From assembly GCA_963702305.1 (NCBI GenBank), contig CAVPBX010000014.1, positions 124,001-188,000 on the forward strand: DNA of 64,000 nt. The letters are read 5' to 3'. This document shows, in pieces, positions 52,982 to 61,964 of the stretch (its first letter is position 1; each line of letters opens with the position of its first letter). The translations under genes and the position numbers were made by a program. This stretch comes from PALSA-693 sp963702305 (GTDB taxonomy: Bacteria; Actinomycetota; Acidimicrobiia; Acidimicrobiales; Palsa-688). The notes below the pieces were generated by a model. That model made no database searches. It saw nothing but the letters and a program-made list of their open reading frames with translations, and had not been told where the DNA came from.

Positions 52982-54448
52982 TCAGCCCAGCTGTTCGACG
53001 AAGCGCTCCAGCTGCTTGAGGTTGCGGCACTCGTACGCCCCGTCGCAGTGGGTGGCGTACTGGCTCACTATCGAGTCGCCGGTGTCCCAATAGGAGCGGG
53101 GCTCCGGGTTGAGCCAGTACAGGTGCCGGGCCTTCTTGGCCATCTCCGCCAGCACCCAGGCCTGGGCGGCGTGGTAGTTGTTGCGGGCGTCACCGAGGAG
53201 CAGGACGGTGGTCTTGGGATTGACGTCCCGTCCCCACTTGTCCCAGAAGGCCTCGAAGGCGTGGCCGTAGTCGGAGTGGCCGTCGACCCAGATCACGTCG
53301 GCCTCGGTGTTGATGCGGTGAATCGCGGCGCTGATGTCGTCGGTCGCCTTGAAGTAGTCGGTCACCTCGTCGATGCCATCGATGAAGACAAAGGAGCGCA
53401 CCCGGCTGAACTGCGAGCTGATGGCGTACACCATCTGCAGGGTGAAGCGGGCGAAGGCCGCCACCGAGCCGGAGATGTCGGCCACCACCATGATCTCCGG
53501 CTTGGACGGACGGGGATAACGGAACTTCGGCTCCGCCGGCACCCCACCATAGGAAAGGGAGTGGCGGACGGTGCTGCGGAAGTCCAGCGGACCCTTGCGC
53601 CCGTGGCGGCGCTTGCGCGCCAGGCGCACGGCCAGCTTGCGGGTCAACGGGGCGATCGCCTTGCGCAGGGCGACCAGCTCCTCCCGGCTGGCGTGCATGA
53701 AGTCGATGTCCTCGGGCAGCGGCTTGCGCAGCGACTTGGCCACCGCCTCCGCGCCCCGGTCGGCGACCAGCCGCCGCCGGATCTCGGCTTCGATCTCCCG
53801 GCGCAGGGCCTCCATGCGGGCTTCGTACTCCTCCCGCGCCAGCCGCTCCTCGAGGTCGGTGAGCTCCCCTTTGGTCTCGGCCCGGGTGGCGTTCATCATC
53901 TTCTCCAACACGGCCTCGAGGTCCAACTGCCGGAGGGTGCGGTACAGGTAGTACGTGCCGCCGACCGGCCGGCCCGGCTCCATGCCGGCGTAGCGGGTCA
54001 CAGCGGCGCGGGCGATGGCGCGCAGCATGGCGTCGTTGCCGTCCATCAGGGCGCGGTACAGCAGCTCCGCCAGTTGCTCGGGGGTCAACCCGTCCGCCGA
54101 GCTGCCCTCGCCCTCGCGGGCGCCGAGCAGGTCGGTGATCATCTCGTCGACGCCGCCGTCGCCGCCTTCGTCGTCGATGTGGTACTGCCGGCCGCGAAGT
54201 GAGAAGTACACCTCGAAGACGGTTTCGAAGGCCTTCCAGTGGGCATTGTTCTTGACCAGGGTGGCGGCCAAGGCGTACTTGAAGGCGTCTCGGTCCTCGA
54301 GCGGGATGTGGCGCAGCGCCTCCATGGCGTCGAGGTTCTCGGTGAGGCTGACCGGAATTCCCGCGGTGCGCAGCTCCTTGACGAAGCCGGACAGGGTTTC
54401 CAGCAGGCCCGCGGAACTCCCCGTCGGGAGGCTGGTGTCGCCCGGCAC
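52982..54448 (-). CDS. VWA domain-containing CoxE-like protein
   Basis: 488 residues. The N-terminal half is helical and charged (LETLSGFVKELRTAGIPVSL at the start). The von Willebrand A domain begins near residue 315 with the metal-site motif MVVADISGSVAAF, then IDGIDEVTDYF and TTVLLLGDARNNYH. CoxE-type proteins work with MoxR-family ATPases to insert metals or mature large enzyme complexes. The MoxR gene is directly upstream, 32 bases away. Both follow the box operon on the same strand. Confidence 0.88.
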   Translation of the reverse strand: MPGDTSLPTGSSAGLLETLSGFVKELRTAGIPVSLTENLDAMEALRHIPLEDRDAFKYALAATLVKNNAHWKAFETVFEVYFSLRGRQYHIDDEGGDGGVDEMITDLLGAREGEGSSADGLTPEQLAELLYRALMDGNDAMLRAIARAAVTRYAGMEPGRPVGGTYYLYRTLRQLDLEAVLEKMMNATRAETKGELTDLEERLAREEYEARMEALRREIEAEIRRRLVADRGAEAVAKSLRKPLPEDIDFMHASREELVALRKAIAPLTRKLAVRLARKRRHGRKGPLDFRSTVRHSLSYGGVPAEPKFRYPRPSKPEIMVVADISGSVAAFARFTLQMVYAISSQFSRVRSFVFIDGIDEVTDYFKATDDISAAIHRINTEADVIWVDGHSDYGHAFEAFWDKWGRDVNPKTTVLLLGDARNNYHAAQAWVLAEMAKKARHLYWLNPEPRSYWDTGDSIVSQYATHCDGAYECRNLKQLERFVEQLG

Positions 54449-54480
54449 TCAGATCTCCTCGATCTGGTCTCGGTCGCGGA

Positions 54481-55389
54481 CTACCGGGAGGGTGCCACGC
54501 CGGACGCGGTCAGGTCCTTGGCCGCCTTGTCGATGTCGGACTGGTACTTCAACAAGACGTGGAGCGTCTCGGTGGCCGCCTCGGCGTCCACCGACTGGAT
54601 CCCGAGCAGCAGCAGGGTGCGGGCCCAGTCCAGGGTCTCCGACACCGACGGCGCCTTTTTCAGCTCCAGATTCCGGATCGAACGCACGATCCGGACCACC
54701 TGGTCGGCGAGCGCGTCGGAGATGCCCGGCACCCGGGTCAGTACGATCTCCTTCTCCCGCTCCAGGTCGGGATAGTTGATATGCAGGAACAGGCACCGCC
54801 GCTTCAGGGCCTCCGACAGCTCCCGGGTGTTGTTGGACGTCAGGAACACCAGCGGGATCTGGGTGGCGCTGACCGTGCCGAGCTCAGGGATCGAGACCTG
54901 GTAATCGGAGAGGATCTCGAGCAGCAGGGCCTCGGTCTCCACTTCGACCCGGTCCACCTCGTCGATCAGCAGCACGACCGGCTCTTCGGCCCGGATGGCT
55001 TCGAGCAGGGGGCGGGTGAGCAGGAACTCCTCGGAGAAGATGTCCTCCTCGATGTCTTCCCAGCTCTCCCCGCTGGTCTCCTCACCAACCCGTTGGGCCT
55101 GGATGCGCAGCAGCTGCTTCTTGTAGTTCCACTCGTACAGGGCCTTGGACTCGTCCAGACCCTCGTAGCACTGCAGGCGGATCAGGCGTGCCCCCGTCAT
55201 GTCGGCGACGGATTTGGCCAGCTGCGTCTTGCCGGTGCCGGCGGGACCCTCGACGAGCACGGGCTTGCCGAGCCGCTCGGCCAGGTAGACCACGCCGGCG
55301 ATGCCCTCGTCCGCCAGGTAGCTGACCTTTCGCAGTCCCTCGCGCACCACGGCGGGGGACTCGAAGCGGGAGGGTGCGACGTCGCTCAC
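54481..55389 (-). CDS. MoxR-family AAA+ ATPase
   Basis: 302 residues from ATG 55389. Walker A is VEGPAGTGKTQLAKSVA, Walker B is PVVLLIDEVDRVEVE, sensor 1 is PLVFLTSNNTRELSEALKRR with the arginine finger. A C-terminal helical lid follows. It is the partner of the downstream VWA/CoxE gene. The pair is a common chaperone module in actinomycetes; its client is unknown. Position after benzoyl-CoA genes hints at a metalloenzyme client. Confidence 0.9.
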   Translation of the reverse strand: MSDVAPSRFESPAVVREGLRKVSYLADEGIAGVVYLAERLGKPVLVEGPAGTGKTQLAKSVADMTGARLIRLQCYEGLDESKALYEWNYKKQLLRIQAQRVGEETSGESWEDIEEDIFSEEFLLTRPLLEAIRAEEPVVLLIDEVDRVEVETEALLLEILSDYQVSIPELGTVSATQIPLVFLTSNNTRELSEALKRRCLFLHINYPDLEREKEIVLTRVPGISDALADQVVRIVRSIRNLELKKAPSVSETLDWARTLLLLGIQSVDAEAATETLHVLLKYQSDIDKAAKDLTASGVAPSR

Positions 55390-55513
55390 AGGGATGGTCC
55401 TTCCATAGAGTTCTGGGCCTTGTCTGGCTCGAGATCTGGCGCCCCTGGGGCGCAGACCAGCCAGTCTACGGGCGACGGCAGGTCGGCGGCTATTTGGCAG
55501 AGTTGGTCGCCGA

Positions 55514-56311
55514 TCAATTGGCGTCGGCCACGAAGGCGGCGATGCGCTCGGCGACCAGCGCCGGGTCCGCCTGGTGCGGCGAGTGGCCGCCCTCCGGGAG
55601 TACCAGCCGTTCGGTGACCCCGGTCACCTGGCGGGCGATGCGATCGAGCTGATCGAGGGTGCCGTAGCGGTCGTCGGCGCACTGCACCAGCAGCACCGGG
55701 CAGGAGATCCCGGGCAGGTACTCCTCGATGTTCCAGGCCCGGAACTCGGGCGACAGCCAGATGTTGTTCCAGCCCCAAAAGGTGGCCTCCGGGTCGGTGT
55801 GGTACTGCCCGAGGCGAGAGCAGAGATCGGTGTCCAGGAAGTCGTTTCGGGCCGCCTCGATGCCTTCGATCGACCGGGCCTCCACCACCACGTGGGGGGC
55901 CAGGGCGACCACGGCGGCCACCGGGTGGCCCGCGCCGGCGTGGATCAGGGCGATCGAGGCGCCGTCGCTGTGGCCGACGAGGACCGGGCGCCGGATCTGC
56001 ATCACCGCGAGGAGTGCGGGCAACACGTCGAGGGCCTCGTGGTGCATGTAGCGGTCCGAGCGCGGTTCGGTGACGACGGCCGACCCTCCGTACCCGTGCC
56101 GGGACCACACCACGACCGTCCGGCCCGTCAGGGCCGCCAGCCGGTGCGGGAAATCCCGCCACATGGCGATGCACCCCAGGCCCTCATGCAGCAACACCAG
56201 GGGCGAATCGGCCAGCCTCGGACCTCCAGCCCCGATCACCTCGACCTCGACCTTGCCGCCGGCGATCAGCAGTCGCCCGCGGACCCCGGCGGGTAGCTCG
56301 CCTGAGGTCAC
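55514..56311 (-). CDS. Alpha/beta hydrolase
   Basis: 265 residues from GTG 56311, one base after the benzoate-CoA ligase stop. Alpha/beta hydrolase motifs: oxyanion region VLLHEGLGCIAMW, nucleophile elbow VLVGHSDGASIAL, acid in VLLVQCADDRYG and histidine in LPEGGHSPHQADP. It is fourth in the box operon and may open or hydrolyse a CoA-derived intermediate, or recycle a misformed ester. The substrate is not evident. Confidence 0.85.
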   Translation of the reverse strand: MTSGELPAGVRGRLLIAGGKVEVEVIGAGGPRLADSPLVLLHEGLGCIAMWRDFPHRLAALTGRTVVVWSRHGYGGSAVVTEPRSDRYMHHEALDVLPALLAVMQIRRPVLVGHSDGASIALIHAGAGHPVAAVVALAPHVVVEARSIEGIEAARNDFLDTDLCSRLGQYHTDPEATFWGWNNIWLSPEFRAWNIEEYLPGISCPVLLVQCADDRYGTLDQLDRIARQVTGVTERLVLPEGGHSPHQADPALVAERIAAFVADAN

Positions 56312-56312
56312 G

Positions 56313-57855
56313 TCATGCCGGCGCCGCCGCCTCCAGGGCGGCCCGCAGGGCGAACCGCTGGATCTTGCCGGTCGCGGTCTTGGGCAGCTCACTCACCACG
56401 TGGAACTCCCTGGGCCGCTTGAAGGCGGCCATGCGGGCGCGGCAGTGGCCGTCGAGCGTCGCCGCGTCGACCGTGCGGCCCTGGCACGGGACCACGAAGG
56501 CCACCGTCACCTCCAGGCCGTCGGCGTTGCGGCCGCCCACCACCGCAGCCTCGAGCACGTCCTCGTGCTCGACCAGCACCCCTTCCACCTCGGCTGGTGA
56601 CACCCAGATGCCGCCGGCCTTGATCATGTCGCTGTTGCGGCCCACGAACCGGTAGTAGCCGTCGGCCGAGCGCAGGTAGACGTCCCCGGTACGCAGCCAG
56701 CCGTCCACGAACGTCGAGGCGGTGAGATTCGGGCCGGTCCCAGTAGCCGGCTGCCACCGACTCGCCTTTGACCCACAAGGCGCCCGAAGTGTCGGGTGCG
56801 GCGATCTCTTCGCCGGCGTCGTCCATTAGGCGCAGTTGGTAGCCGTCGACCGGGCGGCCGGTCCAGCCCGGGCGGACGTCACCGGGATGATTGGAGCAGA
56901 AGATGTGCAGCGCTTCGGTGGAGCCGATCCCGTCGAGCATCTCGGTGCCGAACCGGCCGGTAAAGCGGCGCAACACTTCGGCTGGGAGGGTCTCGCCTGC
57001 GGTCACGGTGGCGCGCACGGACTTCAGTGTGTCAGGCGGGACGCCGGCGTCGACCAACGCCGCGCAGAAGCCGGGCGGCGCGAAGAAAAGCGTGGGCCGG
57101 TGACGGGCCAGGAGCTCGGCGCTGCGAGCGGGGCTTGGTGGCTCGGGGTCGATGACGGCGCTGGCACCCACGGCCAGCGGGAAGAAGAGGGCGTTGCCGA
57201 GACCGAAGGCGAAGAAGAGCTTGGGCACGGAGTAGCACACGTCGTCGGCTCCGACGCCCAGCACGGACCGGCCGTAGGTCTCGCACACGGCCCGGATGTC
57301 GCCGTGGCGGTGGATGGCCCCCTTCGGTTTGCCGGTCGTACCGGACGTGTACAGCCAGAAGCCGGGGCTGGCGGCGGTGGTGGGCGCCGGCGGCACTTCC
57401 GTCGAGTCGTCCCAGGCGGTCGGGAGCCGTCCGTCGGCGGTCACCACCGAGACGGTGATCGGGGCGCGGGACCGGTCGTCGGTGTCGGAGAGCAGTCCGG
57501 CGTGACGGGCCGACGCCACGGCCACTCTGGCGCCCGAATCGGCGGCCAGCACCGCCACTTCTGGGGGGCGCAGCATGGTGGAAACCGGTATGGGGACGGC
57601 GCCGATCCGGAGGGCGCCCAGAAAGGCGGCCGGAAAGGCCGGTTCGTCGCTGACGACCATGAGCACCCGGTCGCCGGCTCCGACGTCGAGCGCCCGCAGG
57701 CCGTTGGCGGCGGCCAGCACCGTGGCCTGCAACTCGGCGTAGGTCAGGGTCTCGTCGAGGTAGCGGAAGGCGGCCCGGTCGCCGTGCCCGGCCTCGACGT
57801 GCCGGTCGACCAGCCAGGCCGAGGCGTTGAAAGGGGCGTCCGGGTCGGCCGTCAC
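56313..57855 (-). CDS. Benzoate-CoA ligase (one-base frameshift near 56730)
   Basis: About 513 residues if one extra base near 56730-56733 is ignored; the total of 3n+1 agrees. It starts at GTG 57855, overlapping the boxB stop. An adenylate-forming enzyme: NASAWLVDRHVEAGHGDRAA at the start, the P-loop YTSGTTGKPKGAIHRHG, GIGSTEALHIF and VKGESVAAGYWDRP, matching the benzoate-CoA ligase subgroup. The shifted half resumes as NLTASTFVDGWLRTGDVYLR and DMIKAGGIWVSP, ending with the catalytic lysine region TATGKIQRF. It activates benzoate to benzoyl-CoA for the Box pathway. Confidence 0.87.
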
Positions 57856-59261
57856 AGCCGGACGTACTCGAAGTCGACCGGCTGGGCGTGGATCCCGCTG
57901 GCGGGGGGCGCCAGCCAGCTGGCCATCCGGCCCGGCTCGGTTACCAGTCGCATCACCGACGCCACGTGGGCCCGGTCGGCCCCGGTCGGCAGCCATTCGG
58001 CCCGTCGGGCTTGCCAATCAGCCTCGGCGACCACCTGGCCGGCCGGCGTCACATGATGGCCGGCGAAGCGTCCGACCTTCCGATGGAAGCCGACGTGCGG
58101 GAGGCGGAGTTCGGCTCCGACGGCGGCCAGCGTCCGATTCCACCGGTCGACGCCCTTCTGGCAGTCCTCGGTGTAGTCGTCCCGGAGGGTGGCGTTGAGC
58201 GCCGACAGGGCGGGCGCCTCCCGGTCCCCGATGCGGTCGCCGGTCACCTCGGCGACCGTCTGGGTCGCAGCCTGGAGGCGGTGGTCGTCGAGCCGGGCGG
58301 CCTCCTGGTAACGGCCCTTCAGACCGGCCGCGAAGTAGTTGGCGGCGTTGGTCGACGTCTCCGCGCCGAACAAATCGAGGGACACGCTGTAGTGCAGATT
58401 GAGGTAGCGCTGCAGGGTGTCCACGTTGATCCCGCCCCAGGGGGTGACGTCCGTGGTGTCGTGCTCGGCCATCAGTTCTGCGGTGCGTTGCACCACCCGA
58501 CCGACGCCGCCCGCGCCCACGAACATGTGGTGGGCCTCCTCCTTGAGCATGAACTGGCAGGTCCGGGCCAACGGATCGAACCCGCTCTCGGCCAGCGACG
58601 CCAGCTGGAACTTGCCGTCCCGGTCGGTGAAGTAGGTGAACATGAAAAAGGACAGCCAGTCGGTGGTCGGCTCGTTGAAGGCGCCCAGGATCCGGGGGTT
58701 GTCCTCGTCGCCAGAATGGCGGGCCAGCAACAGTTCGGCCTCGTCGCGGCCGTCCCGCCCGAAGTAGGCGTGCAGCAAGTAGACCATGGCCCACAGGTGG
58801 CGCCCTTCCTCGACGTTGACCTGGAACAGGTTGCGCAGGTCGTACAGGCTCGGGGCGGTGGCGCACAGGTGGCGCTGCTGCTCGACCGATGCCGGTTCGG
58901 TGTCGCCCTGCACCACGATGAGCCGGCGGAGATCCGACCGCAGCTCGCCGGGAACGGCGGTCCACACCGGCTCGCCGATCCGATCCCCGAAGCCGATGGT
59001 GCGGTCCGGCTCGGCCTCGGCCAGGAAGATCCCCCACCGGTAGTCGGGCATCTTGACGTAGTCGAAATGGGCCCAGCCCTCCTTGCCGACCGACACCGCC
59101 GTGCGCAGGTAGACCGGTTGGTCCTGGTGGGCCACCGGGCCCAGCTGGCGCCACCAGTCGAGGAACTTCGGCTGCCACCCCTCCAACGCCCGCTGCAACT
59201 TGCGGTCATCGGACAGGCCCACGTTGTTGGGGATGGCGTCGGCCAGGTCGACGTGACTCAT
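57852..59261 (-). CDS. boxB: Benzoyl-CoA 2,3-epoxidase subunit BoxB
   Basis: 469 residues from ATG 59261, with AGGAGG upstream. The diiron ligands known in BoxB can be placed: Glu122, Glu152, His155 (EEGRHLW), Asp213, Glu242 and His245 (KEEAHHMF), all at a constant offset of two from the Azoarcus enzyme. YFTDRDGKFQL and DVTPWGGINVDTLQRYLNLH are family blocks. With its reductase BoxA it epoxidises benzoyl-CoA using oxygen. No boxA gene is seen in the window. Confidence 0.93.
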   Translation of the reverse strand: MSHVDLADAIPNNVGLSDDRKLQRALEGWQPKFLDWWRQLGPVAHQDQPVYLRTAVSVGKEGWAHFDYVKMPDYRWGIFLAEAEPDRTIGFGDRIGEPVWTAVPGELRSDLRRLIVVQGDTEPASVEQQRHLCATAPSLYDLRNLFQVNVEEGRHLWAMVYLLHAYFGRDGRDEAELLLARHSGDEDNPRILGAFNEPTTDWLSFFMFTYFTDRDGKFQLASLAESGFDPLARTCQFMLKEEAHHMFVGAGGVGRVVQRTAELMAEHDTTDVTPWGGINVDTLQRYLNLHYSVSLDLFGAETSTNAANYFAAGLKGRYQEAARLDDHRLQAATQTVAEVTGDRIGDREAPALSALNATLRDDYTEDCQKGVDRWNRTLAAVGAELRLPHVGFHRKVGRFAGHHVTPAGQVVAEADWQARRAEWLPTGADRAHVASVMRLVTEPGRMASWLAPPASGIHAQPVDFEYVRL

Positions 59262-59265
59262 CTGT

Positions 59266-60926
59266 TCACACCCTCCTGCGGTCGTACACGGGTCGGGACC
59301 CGGTCCCGTAGCGGCGCAGCGCCCCCTCGGGCCCGGACGCGTTGGGGCGGACGAAGATCCAGTTCTGCCAGGCGGACAGGCGGCCGAACACTTTGGTCTC
59401 GGTGGTCTCCGGTCCGGCAAAACGCAGCGATGCTTCCATCCCGGTCAGGGCGTCCGGCGAGAAGGCCGCCCGCTCCTCCAAGGTGAGGCGGATCTCGTCG
59501 TCCCAATCGAGATCGTCGGGAGCAAAGGTGACCAGCCCGAGGTCCATGCACGTCGCGGCCAGCAAGTCCTTGCCGAACACGGAACGCACCGCGTCCAGCC
59601 GTTGCGGGTGACCCCAGAAGCGGCTGGCCAGGCGGCTGAGGCCGTTGGCCATCGGGAGGGGGCCGTCGTTGATCTCGGTGATCACCACGGCGGGGGCCGG
59701 CAGGTCGCCCTCCTCCAGCTCCCCGGAGAGGATGAAGGAACGGTCGGACACCAGGGCCAGCTCGGCCAGGGTGCCGGCGAAGCAGCTCCCCGGCTCGATC
59801 AGGGCGATCAGGCTGCGCGCCGAGGTGTCGAGCCGCTGGAGGGTGCGCGTCCAGTAGGCTCGGACCTCGCGCCCGAGCCAGTGGCCCTGGTGCTCGGCCA
59901 GAACCTCGTCGGCGGCCAGCACGCCCGCCGGGTCGCCTTCGGTGGTGAGCAGCCAGGTTCCCAGCTCCGGCTCATTGAAGCGGAGATGGAGGATGGCGTC
60001 GTCGAGCTCCCGGCAGGCTGCCAGCGGCCACCAGTCCGAACCGGCGTTCTCGATCTCCGCGGGGGTCGACGGCTGCCGCCCGGTCGGGGCCCGCACCACG
60101 ATGGTCGCCGCACCCAGATCCCGATCGAAGCGCACCGCAACCGTGGAGAAGTCGATCCCGTCGCTCGACAGCCGCCGGTCGAGCGGGGTCAGGGTGATGC
60201 CGACACCATCGGGGCGGGTCGAAGCGGTGCCAGGGCGCCCGCCCGGGTCGCCACGTGGTCGGCAAAGGCGCTCGGCGGGGCGACGGAGTCCACCAGACCC
60301 CAGTCCACGGCCTGCTGACCTCGCACGCCCTCGGCCCGGGTGGCGAACACGTCGGCGAGGTCGCGGCGCACGTGGCGTTTGTCCACTAAGCGGGTCAGCC
60401 CACCGGTTCCCGGCAGCACCCCGAGCAGGGGCACCTCTGGCAGGGACACCGTTGACGACCGGTCGTCGACGAGGACGATCTCCTGGCACGCCAGTGCCAG
60501 CTCGTAACCACCACCGGCCGCGGTCCCGTTGATGGCGCACAGCCAGGTCTGGCCGGAGGAATGGGCCGCGTCCTCGATGGCCTGGCGGGTCTCGTTGGTG
60601 AACTTGCAGAAATTCACCTTGTGGTCATGGCTGGCGGCGGCCAGCATCTGGATGTTGGCGCCGGCGCAGAACACCTTCTCCAAGGCGCTGGTGAGGACCA
60701 CCGCCTTTACCTCGGGGTGCTCGAAGCGCAGCCGCTGGACGACGTCGTACAGCTCGATGTCGACGCCGAGGTCATAGGAGTTGAGCTTGAGCTGGTAGCC
60801 GGCGCCCAGCGCTCCGTCCGGGTCGACCGCCATCTCGACCGTGGCCACCGGACCGTCGATGGTCACCCGCCAGTGGCGATATCGCTCCGGGTCGCACGCG
60901 AAGGCGATGGGTCCGTGGTCCGGCAC
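59266..60926 (-). CDS. boxC: Benzoyl-CoA-dihydrodiol lyase BoxC (one-base deletion near 60230)
   Basis: Two frames form one protein of about 553 residues, the usual BoxC length; the total is 3n+2, consistent with one missing base. It starts at GTG 60926 with GGGGAGG before it. The first half is a crotonase-type domain: KVFCAGANIQMLAAASHDHKV, NGTAAGGGYELALACQEI and LPGTGGLTRLVDKR. After ATRAGALA the other frame continues TASTRPDGVGITLTPLDRR and a second, diverged half ending FVRPNASGPEGALRRYG. BoxC opens the ring of the epoxide hydrate to dehydroadipyl-CoA semialdehyde. It is the first gene of the operon. Confidence 0.9.
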
Positions 60927-60949
60927 GGGGCCTCCCCTCTGTGCCTCTT

Positions 60950-60977
60950 ATTCTACACTTCCACTCTGTGTCGTCAA
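60950..60977 (-). promoter_or_regulatory. Promoter of the box operon
   Basis: On the minus strand TTGACG (60977-60972) and TAGAAT (60955-60950) are 16 bases apart, close to sigma-70-type consensus. The boxC GTG is 24 bases further on. The dyad ATACtgtcGTAT at 60979-60990 lies just upstream of the -35 and next to a TATAAG for the paaX direction, a plausible binding site for the divergent PaaX-type regulator. Confidence 0.6.
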
Positions 60978-61001
60978 GATACTGTCGTATAAGATGGGTC
61001 T

Positions 61002-61862
61002 GTGACCGACCGGCCGTGGACGCCGTGGCGGCCGGGAGAGAACGCCTCGAGCGCCCGGGCCCTGCTGCTGACGCTGCTCGGCGAGTTCGTCCTGCCGTCG
61101 GGTGGCCAGGCCTGGACCTCGACGTTCTTGGAGGCCATGGGCGCCCTCGAGGTGGAGCCTAAGACCACCCGGCAGGCCATCACCCGGACCGCGGCCGCCG
61201 GCCTGCTCCGCTCGGCGCGGGCGGGCCGTCAAGTGAGCTGGTCGTTGACGGACTCGGCCGTCAAGCTGTTGACCGAGGGCACCGAGCGGATTTACCACTT
61301 CGGTCGGGACCTAGAAGCCTGGGACGGCCGGTGGCTACTGCTGCTCGTCACCGTGCCGGAAGCCGACCGCCACCTCCGCTACCGGCTGCGGACCGCGCTC
61401 GGGTGGCAGGGGTTCGCCACCATCAGCCCGGGCGTGTGGGCCTCCCCCTGGGTCGGCCGGGAGCGGGCCGCGCACGCCGTACTCGAGGAACTCGGCCTCG
61501 ACGGGGCGGCCTTGAGCTTCGCCGGCGCGTCCGGCGCGGTGGGCTCCCTTGAGGAGCGGGCCTACCAGGTGTGGGACCTGGCCGCGGTGGAGGCGGAGTA
61601 CGAAGCTTTTCTCGCCGCCACGGAAGCCAAGTCCCCGGGGACTGATATGGAGCGCTTCGTCGACCTGGCCACCCTGGTGCACGACTGGCGCCACTTCCCC
61701 GGCGCGGACCCGGGGCTGCCGGAGAGCCTGGTTCCCCTCCGGTGGCGAGGGCAGGCCGCAGCCGAGCTCTTCCACCACCGCCACGCCCAATGGCGCGAGG
61801 GGGCGTGGCGGTGGTGGCGGGAGCAAGCGGCGGAGCCGACGTCGGTGCAGGCTCGTACCTAA
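61002..61862 (+). CDS. PaaX-family transcriptional regulator
   Basis: 286 residues from GTG 61002. The N-terminal winged helix (ARALLLTLLGEFVLPSGGQAW, KTTRQAITRTAAAGLLRSAR) and the PaaX-type centre DGRWLLLLVTVPEADRHLRYRLR, WQGFATISPGVWASPW match the family, as does the C-terminal FVDLATLVHDWRHFPGADPGLPE. PaaX binds phenylacetyl-CoA; BoxR is the usual regulator for box genes, so an aryl-CoA-sensing PaaX here would fit a different control. It is divergent from boxC with a 75-base gap. Confidence 0.9.
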   Translation: MTDRPWTPWRPGENASSARALLLTLLGEFVLPSGGQAWTSTFLEAMGALEVEPKTTRQAITRTAAAGLLRSARAGRQVSWSLTDSAVKLLTEGTERIYHFGRDLEAWDGRWLLLLVTVPEADRHLRYRLRTALGWQGFATISPGVWASPWVGRERAAHAVLEELGLDGAALSFAGASGAVGSLEERAYQVWDLAAVEAEYEAFLAATEAKSPGTDMERFVDLATLVHDWRHFPGADPGLPESLVPLRWRGQAAAELFHHRHAQWREGAWRWWREQAAEPTSVQART

Positions 61863-61964
61863 GGATGATTTTGGTGGCGCGCCGCAGTCCAGGGCGCTAG
61901 GGCTCGCTACCCTGAGTGGGGGCACATCCCTCTAATTAGGGGCCCACTGACAAGGAGGACGTTC

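Noticed and set aside
52955..54202. Plus-strand open frame of 415 codons
   Set aside because: Antisense to the VWA/CoxE gene, with a repetitive Val/Gly/His composition typical of shadow frames.
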